A stretch of 39,585 nucleotides of DNA from Leuconostoc falkenbergense (GCF_014634805.1 NZ_BMBS01000017.1:1-39585), one strand, 5' to 3'; positions 26,471 through 35,663 are shown, counted from the stretch's first letter. A program made the numbers and translations. Notes: generated from the letters alone by a model not told the origin.

Positions 26471-28708
26471 TTAATGAAATGCGCGTTCAACATCATATAC
26501 GGAAGGCAAATTATTGAGTGCATCCATAATAACGGTTAACTGCTCAACATTGCGCACACCTAATGATAACGCGACCTGTGCCATACCATTTTTTGTCACA
26601 TGACCATTAACTGAGTTGACATATTTAGTACGACCATTGACGCTTCGCAAAACATCGTTCAGCAAGCCATTACGATTTTCTCCACGAACAGTTAGATCAG
26701 CGTCATAATTAGGTTTCAAGCCAGAATCATCTTCCCATGCGACATCAACTAGCCGTTGTCCCTGTGCTTCAGCAGCACGAATGTTGGGGCAACCAAGTCG
26801 ATGGACAGATATGCCACGTCCTTTAGTGATATAACCCTTTACAGCATCCCCCGGAACTGGTGTACAACAACGTCCTAATCTAACCAACAGGTTATCAACG
26901 CCTGCAATGACAATATCATCGGCCGAGGCTTTTTGACGTTTAGTAAAGGCTGTTTCATCACGTTTAATGCCATGTCCTTCTTCAAGCATTTCACGTTGTA
27001 GCTCTTGTGCCGCTGCTTCTTGCTGCGCCTCACGTATTTTTTCCGTAAGTTTGTTGACAACACCAGGTAAGGCAACATCACCAAAACCAATCGCAGCTAA
27101 CATATCATCCGATGAGTGGTAGTGCATTTTTTCAGAGACTTCCTGAATATTGTCTGCCGTTAATATATCATTGACATTATAACCACCATCTTTAATGCTA
27201 TTACTCAATAATTCTCGAGCTGCTTCAATATTATCATCACGATCAAGCTGCTTAAAATACTGCTTAATTTTATTACGAGCCCGACGTGTTGACACTAACT
27301 CCAGCCAATCGCGACTTGGTTTGGCATTAGCTGACGTGGTGATTTCGATAATGTCACCAGTTTTAATTTTGTAATCAAGCGGTACAATGCGACCATTAAC
27401 TTTAGCACCCGTGGTCTTAATGCCCACGTTTGTATGAATTGAAAAGGCCATATCTAATGGTCCAGCACCTTTGGCCAGTTCAAAAACATCTCCTCGAGGT
27501 GTAAAGGCATACACACGATCCGAAAATAGGTCGCCTTGCACACTATCCATGAAGTCTTCAGCATTTTTGGCATTTTCTTGAAGCTCTAGAATACCTTGTA
27601 TCACATTTAATGTTTGCTGGTTTTTATCCTTGACGTTAGCTTCTTTGTTAGAACCTTTGTTTTGTTTATAGGCCCAATGAGCAGCCACACCAAATTCAGC
27701 AACTTCATGCATATGATGCGTTCTAATTTGGACTTCTAATGGACGTCCACCAGGTCCAATTACTGTGGTATGTAAACTCTGATAACCATTGGCTTTAGGT
27801 AACGCAATATAGTCCTTGAATCGGCCTGGAATTGGTGTCCATTTAGAATGAATAGCACCTAGAACTGCATAGGTATCAGGAATAGAATCGGTTAAAATCC
27901 GGACAGCTGACAAATCATAAATTTCTTCAAACGCCTTGTGTTTGTCAGTCATTTTACGATAGATTGAATAAATATGCTTAGGTCGTCCGTTGACGTCCAC
28001 ATCTTGTAATTCTAATTCATGAATTGCATTTTCAATTTCTTTAACAGCCTCATTGACATAACTAATGCGCTCATCACGTTTCATATTCATCAAGGAAGCA
28101 ATACGATGATATTGTTCAGGATTGATAAAGCTTAATGATAAATCTTCTAATTCCCACTTGATTGCACTAATTCCTAAACGATCAGCCAAAGGTGCATAGA
28201 TGTCAAGCGTTTCATTAGCAATTCGCTTTTGCTTATCATCACGCAAGGCGCCAAGTGTCCGCATGTTATGCAAACGGTCAGCTAACTTAACAATAATCAC
28301 TCGAATATCTTTTGACATTGCCAAAAGTAATTTACGATGATTTTCGGCCAATTGTTCTTGTGAACTTTGGTATTGAATTTTACTGATTTTGGTCACACCA
28401 TCAATGATTTGAGCAATCGTATCACCAAAACGTTCTTGTACATCTGCCAATGTCGCTGGCGTGTCTTCGACAACATCATGTAAATAACCTGAAATAACTG
28501 TGGCGGTATCCATTTTCAATTCAGCCAAGATTCCCGCAACTTGAATTGGATGAATAATGTAAGGTTGCCCTGATTTGCGCTTTTGTGTCTTATGCAAATC
28601 TGTTGCCCATTCATAAGCCGCTTTAACTTTTTGAGCATCTTCACTTGACATGTATTCATTAACCATATCAAGCACTTCTTGTCCAGTATAATCTTTTGTT
28701 CTTGCCAT
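26471..28708 (-). CDS. rel: Bifunctional (p)ppGpp synthetase/hydrolase (RelA/SpoT homolog)
   Basis: 745 aa from the ATG at 28708. It makes and degrades the stringent-response alarmone. The N-terminal HD hydrolase has IIHPIQVAGI and HDVVEDT (77-83) intact. The synthetase domain has RPKHIYSIYRKM and YQSLHTTVIGPGG. A TGS domain (VYAFTPRGDVFELAKGAGPLDMAF), a zinc-finger/helical region with GRCCTPVPGD, and a C-terminal ACT domain follow. An in-frame GTG at 28729 is an alternative start; neither start has a strong Shine-Dalgarno. Confidence 0.96.
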   Translation of the reverse strand: MARTKDYTGQEVLDMVNEYMSSEDAQKVKAAYEWATDLHKTQKRKSGQPYIIHPIQVAGILAELKMDTATVISGYLHDVVEDTPATLADVQERFGDTIAQIIDGVTKISKIQYQSSQEQLAENHRKLLLAMSKDIRVIIVKLADRLHNMRTLGALRDDKQKRIANETLDIYAPLADRLGISAIKWELEDLSLSFINPEQYHRIASLMNMKRDERISYVNEAVKEIENAIHELELQDVDVNGRPKHIYSIYRKMTDKHKAFEEIYDLSAVRILTDSIPDTYAVLGAIHSKWTPIPGRFKDYIALPKANGYQSLHTTVIGPGGRPLEVQIRTHHMHEVAEFGVAAHWAYKQNKGSNKEANVKDKNQQTLNVIQGILELQENAKNAEDFMDSVQGDLFSDRVYAFTPRGDVFELAKGAGPLDMAFSIHTNVGIKTTGAKVNGRIVPLDYKIKTGDIIEITTSANAKPSRDWLELVSTRRARNKIKQYFKQLDRDDNIEAARELLSNSIKDGGYNVNDILTADNIQEVSEKMHYHSSDDMLAAIGFGDVALPGVVNKLTEKIREAQQEAAAQELQREMLEEGHGIKRDETAFTKRQKASADDIVIAGVDNLLVRLGRCCTPVPGDAVKGYITKGRGISVHRLGCPNIRAAEAQGQRLVDVAWEDDSGLKPNYDADLTVRGENRNGLLNDVLRSVNGRTKYVNSVNGHVTKNGMAQVALSLGVRNVEQLTVIMDALNNLPSVYDVERAFH

Positions 28709-28833
28709 ATCATTACTTTGTAAGCGCACATAATATCACTTTTGGCGCTCATTTCCCTTCATATAATCAGGAAGATACTTCACTATTTTTAAAACCGCAA
28801 AATACCTTAATAACGCTTTTTAAACGTACATCA

Positions 28834-28862
28834 ATTATAATCAAAATTTAATTTATTCACAA
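28834..28862 (-). promoter_or_regulatory. Promoter of rel
   Basis: On the minus strand, -35 TTGTGA (28862-28857), 17 bases, -10 TATAAT (28839-28834). A leader of about 120 bases follows. Confidence 0.65.
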
Positions 28863-28870
28863 GTCAAGGT

Positions 28871-28890
28871 TTAAAATGTGCACATTTTAA
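28871..28890. promoter_or_regulatory. 20-bp perfect palindrome between rel and the MFS gene (candidate operator)
   Basis: TTAAAATGTG followed by CACATTTTAA. It lies 8 bases upstream of the rel -35 and upstream of the MFS leader. Perfect symmetry with a TGTGCACA core suits binding by a dimeric regulator, but I do not recognise a specific consensus. Confidence 0.5.
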
Positions 28891-28944
28891 CATTTAGGGA
28901 TAAAATGGAATAATAGTTTATATCATTTTATAACATACTAAGTT

Positions 28945-29024
28945 AAGGAGGTCGCGTATCGATGATGTTACATCTAAGGTTCACCCTTAACAACACATCG
29001 TTTTTAATAGTATTAATCGCTTAA
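28945..29024 (+). CDS. Short leader ORF with strong Shine-Dalgarno, upstream of the MFS gene
   Basis: AAGGAGG (28945-28951) is followed after 10 bases by ATG at 28962 and an ORF of 20 codons ending TAA at 29022-29024. The predicted peptide is MMLHLRFTLNNTSFLIVLIA. The start codon and first half of the ORF are inside a terminator hairpin (28960-29005), and the ORF ends 26 bases before the MFS ATG, which has no ribosome site of its own. This is the layout of a regulatory leader peptide. The coordinates include the Shine-Dalgarno; the ORF itself is 28962-29024. Confidence 0.6.
28960..29005 (+). terminator. Candidate transcription attenuator in the MFS leader
   Basis: CGATG (28960-28964) pairs with CATCG (28996-29000), TGTT (28966-28969) with AACA (28992-28995), TAAGG (28975-28979) with CCTTA (28985-28989), and five T follow (29001-29005). 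A competing 7-bp pairing exists between GTTAAGG of the Shine-Dalgarno region (28942-28948) and CCTTAAC (28985-28991), which would break the inner terminator stem and hide the ribosome site. Confidence 0.6.
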
Positions 29025-29050
29025 ATTTACTATTAGTTCGCGTAATATTT

Positions 29051-30262
29051 ATGTCTGAAAATTCTGAAAGTACACTTTGGAAGCGTAATGTCTTTGTTCT
29101 CTGGTTTGGCGTCTTCATGACTGGCATTGCATTGAGTGAGGTAATACCATTTCTGGCCTTATACATTGACACATTAGGTGATTTTAACAAAAATGAGCTC
29201 ACGTTTTACTCTGGTGCTGTCTTCGCTATAACCTTTTTGGTAACGGCAGTTGTGTCACCATTTTGGGGAAAACTAGCAGACCGCAAAGGTCGAAAACTAA
29301 TGATGCTGCGCGCTGCGCTAGGTATGGCAATTGTATTATTTTTGATGGGTTATGTCAGTAATGTTTGGCAACTATTTGCTTTAAGGGCGTTGCAAGGCGT
29401 CATGGGTGGTTTTGTTTCTAACTCAAATGCTTTGATTGCCACCCAAACGCCAAAAGAGCATGCTGGTCACGCTTTAGGTATTTTAGTTACTGGTATGACA
29501 GCTGGTAACTTACTTGGTCCATTGTTTGGTGGCACGTTAGCTTCGCTAGTCTCTTATCGCATGTCATTTCACATCACAGGTGTCATTTTATTCCTCGTTT
29601 TTCTACTGACACTATTTTTAGTCAAGGAAGAACCTGTTAAAATATCGCCTCGAACCGCTCGTGCTTCCACAGCACAACTTTGGCAAGCCGTTCCAAATAA
29701 ACAACTCATTCTAGGTTTGTTCATTACGACCATGTTAGTTCAAACTGTGAACACGTCAATTAATCCTATTGTGAGTTTGTTCGTTCGTGAATTAACTCAT
29801 AATGCTTCTAATACAACGTTCATAGCTGGTGTGGTCGCGGCCATGCCTGGTGTGGCAACGGTTATAGCCGCCCCGCAATTTGGTAAAATTGGTGATCGTG
29901 TTGGTACTGACCGCATGATTAAAATCGGGTTCATGATTGCCGTTGTGGCCTTTGTACCAACAGCATTTGTCACGAGTATTTTTATGTTAATGGTCTTTCG
30001 ATTTATTGTCGGTATTAGTGATGCTACGATGTTGCCTGCCGTACAAACGCTACTCTCTAAAAATTCACCAATGGCCATGACTAGCCGCATTTTCAGTTAT
30101 AATCAAAGCTTTCAAGCTCTTGGTAGTGTGATGGGCCCTATGTTTGGTGCCCTGATTGCTAGTATGTTTGATTACCGAGGCATTTTTATTTTCAGTGCCC
30201 TACTAATTATTCTCAATGCTATTTTATTTAATTTCAACGTCAAAGTTACTCAAAAAAAATGA
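29051..30262 (+). CDS. MFS transporter, probable multidrug efflux
   Basis: 403 aa with about 12 membrane segments. It belongs to the drug:H+ antiporter group (PmrA/NorA-like): motif A GKLADRKGRKLMML between TM2 and TM3, and motif C-like GNLLGPLFGGTLAS in TM5. The substrate is unknown. The ATG lacks a Shine-Dalgarno, so translation may depend on the upstream leader ORF. It is divergent from rel and ends in a bidirectional terminator against the 99-aa gene. Confidence 0.9.
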   Translation: MSENSESTLWKRNVFVLWFGVFMTGIALSEVIPFLALYIDTLGDFNKNELTFYSGAVFAITFLVTAVVSPFWGKLADRKGRKLMMLRAALGMAIVLFLMGYVSNVWQLFALRALQGVMGGFVSNSNALIATQTPKEHAGHALGILVTGMTAGNLLGPLFGGTLASLVSYRMSFHITGVILFLVFLLTLFLVKEEPVKISPRTARASTAQLWQAVPNKQLILGLFITTMLVQTVNTSINPIVSLFVRELTHNASNTTFIAGVVAAMPGVATVIAAPQFGKIGDRVGTDRMIKIGFMIAVVAFVPTAFVTSIFMLMVFRFIVGISDATMLPAVQTLLSKNSPMAMTSRIFSYNQSFQALGSVMGPMFGALIASMFDYRGIFIFSALLIILNAILFNFNVKVTQKK

Positions 30263-30268
30263 GACTTC

Positions 30269-30306
30269 AAAAAAAGCGTAGACACATGTCGTGTTTACGC
30301 TTTTTT
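30269..30306. terminator. Bidirectional terminator between the MFS gene and the 99-aa gene
   Basis: AAAAAAGCGTAGACAC (to 30285) pairs with GTGTTTACGCTTTTTT (30291-30306), one G-T wobble, 5-base loop. The stop of the opposing gene (30295-30297) is in the stem. Confidence 0.88.
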
Positions 30307-30594
30307 GTATGGTAATAACAAATCACTATCAACAGTTTCTGATGTCCATCGTTGCATTGGCGTGTAATTATGACGTTGATTGAAAGGTAATTTTTCTACT
30401 GCTATAACAGCGATAGTTTGGTTATTTTCAGTCAAAAAAACTTGTCCAAAATTAGCATATTTACCCTTTGTATGCTTACCTGTTCGCCAAATATTTGGCT
30501 TGGCACCATTATTTTTTGGCATGTATCGTCCAGAAGCATCCTGTTCAACTAAAACACCTGTGTATAAGTATGTCTCATATTTTGATTTGCTCAT
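30295..30594 (-). CDS. Hypothetical protein, last gene of the pyrR/carAB-like unit
   Basis: 99 aa, soluble and basic, with many Tyr, Asn and Lys. No domain recognised. It begins 20 bases inside the end of the CarB-like gene, so it is translated from the same mRNA. A GGTAGG stretch lies 11 bases before the ATG, a weak ribosome site. Its place at the end of the operon may tie it to the CarAB-like pair. Confidence 0.7.
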   Translation of the reverse strand: MSKSKYETYLYTGVLVEQDASGRYMPKNNGAKPNIWRTGKHTKGKYANFGQVFLTENNQTIAVIAVEKLPFNQRHNYTPMQRWTSETVDSDLLLPYKKA

Positions 30595-33088
30595 CGTATT
30601 TAATACCTACCCCAATCTCAAAACGCGTGCCATCAATCATCTGTGTTGGCTGTAAGTGTAAGGCATAGTTAATGTCTGAAGCAATCATAGCAACATCTGC
30701 TTGTAAAGTTAATTTATTGACATTAGTTAATAGTTCACTGTCCTGCGACGTCATTCTTGCCAACAATGCTCTCACTGTCATACGCAACCATTGCACCTGC
30801 ATCACCTTACTCATAAATGCCATTTGGCCAAATGGCATTGGTCGCAACCATGTATCATGTGAAATATCAGGCACATCAACATGTTTTACCCATTCTGAAG
30901 TATCCTGATACCAAATTACTTGGTAAACACCAGGATTTTCTAAATGTGTTTGCGCCAGTTGAATCGGCAGTTGCGCAATTTCTGGTACAATACGTAGCTC
31001 ACCAGTCATGTGTTGCGTAATATTGATTGGATAAATGTTATGCCCATCGGAAAAGACATTTAGTGCGAATTCCGTTTCAGTGTCATCTGGTCCATTCGGT
31101 ACGTGCTTTTCTTTTGGCAAAATTAAAACATTTTGCTTCAAATCAGCTAAGGCATCAATCAACTTACGTCGATTGCCAGGCACAATGATAGCAATTGGTT
31201 TTTCAAGTGCCACTACTTTCATAACATCTGATATTTCTAAGGGTTCCAAATACTGCTTGTCAGCCAGATTTTGTAGTAAGGTGGCATCACTTGCATTATT
31301 ATTCATAATCACGGTGTGATATTGTAAACGTCTTAATTCCGACAGAACAATCGTGGTTGCATAACCACCAGCGGCGGCATCACCCATTCGGAATGCGCCA
31401 CTACCAATCACTAAGACAGTATCTTCACTAACTGGCAATGATTCATTTTCCTCTTCATAAGTTGAATAATATTGTCTGGCATTTTCTGGGAATTCACCAG
31501 CAGATGGTTCTAATGCTTTGAAAGTTGGTTCAATATGATTTTCGTGTGCTAATGTTGCAATATTTTTAAAATTAGTCCGCCAGAATCGTGCTAACAAGCC
31601 GTCTGACAAACCATATTTTTTCGCACGTCGCAACGCCTCAACACTTTCAACTTGTTGTTCAACTTCTAATTCTAACTTTAACAAATGACGTAATTGGTAG
31701 AAAAAGAATTCGTCAATATTAGTTAATTCAGCCAATTCATCAATTTCATAACCACGCTTAATGGCTTCAACTAAGAGTAAAACACGATTGTCTTCCGGAT
31801 GAATCAATTGTTGAATCAATGCATCATCTGAGCTATGACTCATATTGGTTGGTGAAAAACTTGCGTTATTAAAGTGGGCTGAACGAATGGCTTTTTCAAG
31901 CGCTTCGATAAATGTTCGTCCAAAACCAATTGTCGATCCGACAGATTTTTGAATACTATTGAGCTGACGATTAACTGAAACGCCTGCTTGTTCCAATTCA
32001 CCGAAGGGAAAAATCGGTAATTTAACAGTGACGTGATCCATCATCGGTTCCATCATCGCCATTTTTTTGCCAAAATCATGGGATAAAACAATTTCTTCAA
32101 GGGCAACACCCATTGCCAAATTGATTGCAACCAGCATAACAGGGTATCCTGTTACCAATGCCATGCGGCTGGCCATTTGATCTATATAAGGTGATATCTT
32201 GATAATATAGATAGCATTCGTCAAATCATCAACAGCAAACTGGACATGCAGTACACCCCTTAGTTCCAATAAATCGGCAACCTGAAAGGCATAAAATCTC
32301 ATTTTTTCTAAAATTTGGTCTGAAAGCGTTAGTGTCGGTGATACACTCAAGGAATCAGCAGTGTGAATCCCAATTGGATCCATATCTTCACTAGCTCCAA
32401 TTTGCATTTTGTTGCCTCGAAAATCTCGTAACACTTCAAGGCTGATTTCTTTCATGCCATTAATAGCCCTTGAAATCACGATTTCTTGTGTCATCGACTG
32501 ACTCTTAGCACTCTTGACAGCCGTTTCAAATTCATCTAATCGTTCAACAATTTGTCGTGTGTTGGCCTGATTTGGGTGCAAGGCACGTACCATCAATGGT
32601 AACTTAATTTCACGTAATAGTTCATTAGCGTCTTCTTGTGCCTTGGCAACGTGATTGGTAATTACTGGTAAACCAGCATCGGCCATCATACTTGTCAAAA
32701 CGGCCACGTTATTAACACGCAATAACATGTCAATGGTTAGTCCAAGTGTTTGAGGGACTGGGCCATCGCCATGTGACCACGCCTGCACTGTTTGCGACCA
32801 TAAACGTAACGCCCTTTCACCACCGAAAAGTGGTAACACCGTATCAATTTGATACTGTTTAATGACCGCCTTAATATTTTCAACAGTTAGAGGTTTCCAA
32901 ATAGCCGTTGCCGCAAGACTTTCCAACGACAATGAGTAAGGGTTTTCATCAATCAGGTAGACATTAACGCCATGACCACGCAGTTCTGGCATGACTTGAT
33001 AAATGGCTGCATCATACTCTGCTTCACGACCAAAATCGTTAGCACCTGCACCGATAAATAATACATTGTTAGCTGTGATGTTCGACAT
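30575..33088 (-). CDS. Truncated, degenerate carbamoyl-phosphate synthase large-subunit-like protein
   Basis: 837 aa against about 1060 for CarB. Residues 1-405 follow the first CarB half: LPLFGGERAL (85-94), MKEISLEVLRD (212-222), DMDPIGIHTADSLSVSP (235-251), a TGYP segment, and GRTFIEAL (390-397). The active site is lost: the Gly-rich ATP loop is HPNQANT (171-177), and the metal/ATP residues of IEVNPR read IKISPY (296-301: E to K297, N to S299, R to Y301). An oligomerisation-like region (about 420-550) and a second pre-ATP-grasp region (556-650, VLVIGSGAFRMGDAAAGG) follow, but most of the second ATP-grasp half is missing or unrecognisable. The frame is open throughout. Start chosen at 33088 (GGAGG close upstream). 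Confidence 0.8.
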   Translation of the reverse strand: MSNITANNVLFIGAGANDFGREAEYDAAIYQVMPELRGHGVNVYLIDENPYSLSLESLAATAIWKPLTVENIKAVIKQYQIDTVLPLFGGERALRLWSQTVQAWSHGDGPVPQTLGLTIDMLLRVNNVAVLTSMMADAGLPVITNHVAKAQEDANELLREIKLPLMVRALHPNQANTRQIVERLDEFETAVKSAKSQSMTQEIVISRAINGMKEISLEVLRDFRGNKMQIGASEDMDPIGIHTADSLSVSPTLTLSDQILEKMRFYAFQVADLLELRGVLHVQFAVDDLTNAIYIIKISPYIDQMASRMALVTGYPVMLVAINLAMGVALEEIVLSHDFGKKMAMMEPMMDHVTVKLPIFPFGELEQAGVSVNRQLNSIQKSVGSTIGFGRTFIEALEKAIRSAHFNNASFSPTNMSHSSDDALIQQLIHPEDNRVLLLVEAIKRGYEIDELAELTNIDEFFFYQLRHLLKLELEVEQQVESVEALRRAKKYGLSDGLLARFWRTNFKNIATLAHENHIEPTFKALEPSAGEFPENARQYYSTYEEENESLPVSEDTVLVIGSGAFRMGDAAAGGYATTIVLSELRRLQYHTVIMNNNASDATLLQNLADKQYLEPLEISDVMKVVALEKPIAIIVPGNRRKLIDALADLKQNVLILPKEKHVPNGPDDTETEFALNVFSDGHNIYPINITQHMTGELRIVPEIAQLPIQLAQTHLENPGVYQVIWYQDTSEWVKHVDVPDISHDTWLRPMPFGQMAFMSKVMQVQWLRMTVRALLARMTSQDSELLTNVNKLTLQADVAMIASDINYALHLQPTQMIDGTRFEIGVGIKYDEQIKI

Positions 33089-34148
33089 AGTCCTCCACCG
33101 TTTCAAAAAAATCTGCAAAGACTGCTGTGGCTTCTAAAGGGCCAGGCGCTGCATCAGGGAAGAATTGTACACTAAAAGCGGGGTATTCACGATGCCTCAA
33201 TCCTTGCACGGCGCCATCTACTAAATCGCGATAAGTAACAAATAACTTTTTGCGATCAATTGAGTCATTATCAACAGCATAACCTTGCCCTTGCATCGCA
33301 AAGAAAATCTGTCTCGAAATGATTTCTTGTATTGGATGATTCATGCCATGATGTTCCGACGATAGCGGTGCCAAAGTAGCATCATTGGCTAGTGCAAATA
33401 ACTCATGACCTAACCCGATGCCTAGTAATGGTGCCTTTGTTTGCAAAACGCGAATTAGTGTCAATACACTATCTGGTAATGAGCGCGGATCACCAGGTCC
33501 CGTGGACAAAATGATACCGTCAGGATCCAGTGTGAGCACCTCGTCAACGCTTGTTGTATATGGCAATACAGAAACATTGGCATCATAATCACCCAACATT
33601 CTCAGAATGCCATGTTTTAAACCGAAGTCAATGACAACAATATGTCGTCCACGCCCTGGATTAGCATAAGGTTTGAGTGTTGCCGTATTTTGTACTTGCT
33701 TGTTTGTCAACACCGTAGCGACCAATTGATCCACCGCGTGATCGTCTGCAAAATCAACGATGGTAGCCTTTTGTGGGCCAGTCTCTCGCAAATGACGAAT
33801 TAATTTACGTGTATCAACCTGATATAAACCAGGTATGTTATGTTGCTTCAAAAAACGGTCTAAATTCATACGGCGCTGTCGATTAACCGAAACTTCCGCC
33901 AAATCGTGCACAATCATTCCCCTGATGGCGGGCTTGACAGACTCATAAGCTTCAGCATGAATACCTGCCGCACCAATAACAGGCATAGCAAATACAATCA
34001 TTTGACCATCATATATCGGATCTGTAATGATTTCTTGATAACCAGTCATGGCAGTATGAAAGATGATTTCACCAAACGTCGTAGCATGTGCACCAAAACC
34101 AAGACCTTCAAAAACAGTCCCGTCTTCTAAGATTAAATGTCTTTTCAT
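33069..34148 (-). CDS. Carbamoyl-phosphate synthase small-subunit-like protein, glutaminase-dead
   Basis: 359 aa, full CarA length. The N-terminal CarA domain that contacts CarB is well kept: LILEDGTVFEG, TAMTGYQEIITDPIYDGQ, VIDFGLKHGILR. The C-terminal class I glutamine amidotransferase domain keeps STGPGDP, but the triad is lost: GICLGHQ reads GIGLGHE (Cys to Gly245), and QYHPE reads QFFPD (His to Phe330, Glu to Asp332). It therefore should not hydrolyse glutamine. Start at 34148, GGAG upstream, 59 bases after pyrR; the CarB-like gene overlaps its end by 20 bases. Confidence 0.85.
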   Translation of the reverse strand: MKRHLILEDGTVFEGLGFGAHATTFGEIIFHTAMTGYQEIITDPIYDGQMIVFAMPVIGAAGIHAEAYESVKPAIRGMIVHDLAEVSVNRQRRMNLDRFLKQHNIPGLYQVDTRKLIRHLRETGPQKATIVDFADDHAVDQLVATVLTNKQVQNTATLKPYANPGRGRHIVVIDFGLKHGILRMLGDYDANVSVLPYTTSVDEVLTLDPDGIILSTGPGDPRSLPDSVLTLIRVLQTKAPLLGIGLGHELFALANDATLAPLSSEHHGMNHPIQEIISRQIFFAMQGQGYAVDNDSIDRKKLFVTYRDLVDGAVQGLRHREYPAFSVQFFPDAAPGPLEATAVFADFFETVEDYVEHHS

Positions 34149-34207
34149 AAAATACCACACTCCAAAGTTGTCATGATCTAACATCAAGATAACCAACAAA
34201 TTACAAT

Positions 34208-34735
34208 TTAGTGGACAATTTCCACGGCGTCCTTGCCATCAATTTCCTGTACAAATACTTTGATTTTTTCATTCTGAGCTGTTGGAATATTTTTTCCAAC
34301 AAAGTCTGCACGAATTGGCAATTCTCGGTGACCACGATCCACTAAAACAGCCAAGGCAATCGTTTTTGGACGACCAATATGAATTAAGGCGTCCAATGCT
34401 GCACGAATTGTTCGTCCAGTAAACAGTACATCATCAATCAGCACAATATTTTTTTCAGAAATGTTTAACCGTTCAGCTTGATTCAGTCCCAGATCATCAT
34501 GATGATCTGGGATATCATCACGAAAATTAGTAATATCAATCGCCATCACTGGTATACGAACACCTTCAAGTTGTTCTAGTCGATCGGCAATGCGATGTGC
34601 CAAAAACTCACCGCGTGTTTTAATACCAACCAAAACGAGGTCTTCTCCACCTTTGTTTCGCTCAATGATTTCATATGTAATACGAGTTAGCGCTCTTTGC
34701 AAAGAGGCATTATCTAAAACTTCTTTATTTGCCAT
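34208..34735 (-). CDS. pyrR: PyrR, pyrimidine operon attenuation regulator/uracil phosphoribosyltransferase
   Basis: 175 aa from the ATG at 34735 (AAGGA 8 bases upstream; an ATG at 34744 has no space for a ribosome site). It binds UMP and pyr leader RNA and has weak UPRTase activity. The PRPP loop [13 protein letters not shown] (97-109) is intact, and [14 protein letters not shown] is the family motif. It overlaps the rluD end by 11 bases. I do not see a PyrR-type antiterminator in the 59-base gap before the CarA-like gene, so its targets are probably elsewhere. Confidence 0.95.
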   Translation of the reverse strand: MANKEVLDNASLQRALTRITYEIIERNKGGEDLVLVGIKTRGEFLAHRIADRLEQLEGVRIPVMAIDITNFRDDIPDHHDDLGLNQAERLNISEKNIVLIDDVLFTGRTIRAALDALIHIGRPKTIALAVLVDRGHRELPIRADFVGKNIPTAQNEKIKVFVQEIDGKDAVEIVH

Positions 34736-35663
34736 TGTTTTCATCCTTTCGAATAATAGGTGTTAATGTTGCTAACGCTTTATCAAAATAATCTGGGAGT
34801 ACACTATCAAACGTTAACTGTTCACCTGTCGTTGGCTGCGTTAATGACAAGGTCTTTGCATGTAATAGCTGACCATTCAGTGTAACATTTGCTAACTTTT
34901 GTGCATTACCATAGACCGGATCACCGACAATAGGGTGCCCAATATAAGTCATGTGAACACGAATTTGATGTGTACGTCCGGTTTCTAAACGAACTTGCAA
35001 TAGTGTATAGCCGACAAACCGTTTTAAGACTTGAAAATGTGTAATGGCTTCCCGTCCGCCTTCAGTCACAGCTTGCTTTTTACGATCAACTTTATGACGC
35101 GCTAGCGGTGCCGAAATGGTGCCAGTATCTTCCTGAAATTCGCCGCGAACTAGTGCAATATAGATACGTTGATTTTTATGAGCTTTTAATTGTGCTGACA
35201 GTGCTTGATGAGCAACATCATTTTTAGCAACCATCAGCAAACCACTAGTGTCGCGGTCAATGCGGTGCACAATGCCCGGCCGAAATTCACCATTAATAGT
35301 AGACAGTGGTGAATGATACATTAGAGCATTCACCAAGGTACCGCTTGTATGGCCGGCCGCCGGATGCACAACTATGCCCTGAGGTTTATTAACGACTAAC
35401 AAATCATCATCTTCGTATACAATATCAAGCGGTATATTTTCAGCCAAAATTTCAGTGTCTTTAGTTTCTGGCGGCGTAATTGTGACAACATCACCTGAAG
35501 ATACTTTGTAAGATCTTTTCACTTGTTTGCCATTGACTAAAATATTGCCATTTACCAGCCATTCTGAAAGTGTTGTCCTAGAATATGGTAACGTTTCTTT
35601 TGCCAAAACACCATCAATACGCCCAACCTGATCAACAATGTTAATCGTTATGTTATCTACCAT
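34725..35663 (-). CDS. rluD: RluD-family 23S rRNA pseudouridine synthase
   Basis: 312 aa from the ATG at 35663. An N-terminal S4 RNA-binding domain (about 14-60) is followed by the RluA-type catalytic domain with HRIDRDTSG (133-141, catalytic Asp136), RTHQIRVHM and GDPVYG. It modifies uridines in 23S rRNA. It overlaps ebsA by 11 bases and pyrR by 11 bases. The rluD-pyrR-carAB order is, as I know it, common in lactobacilli. Confidence 0.94.
   Translation of the reverse strand: MVDNITINIVDQVGRIDGVLAKETLPYSRTTLSEWLVNGNILVNGKQVKRSYKVSSGDVVTITPPETKDTEILAENIPLDIVYEDDDLLVVNKPQGIVVHPAAGHTSGTLVNALMYHSPLSTINGEFRPGIVHRIDRDTSGLLMVAKNDVAHQALSAQLKAHKNQRIYIALVRGEFQEDTGTISAPLARHKVDRKKQAVTEGGREAITHFQVLKRFVGYTLLQVRLETGRTHQIRVHMTYIGHPIVGDPVYGNAQKLANVTLNGQLLHAKTLSLTQPTTGEQLTFDSVLPDYFDKALATLTPIIRKDENNGK

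Noticed and set aside
28516-28752. 78-codon ORF overlapping the rel start
   Set aside because: It is out of frame with rel and has no recognisable features; treated as a shadow, although it makes the rel start harder to settle.
34149-34207. PyrR-dependent attenuator before the CarA-like gene
   Set aside because: The gap is only 59 bases and shows no terminator/antiterminator pair or PyrR-loop sequence.
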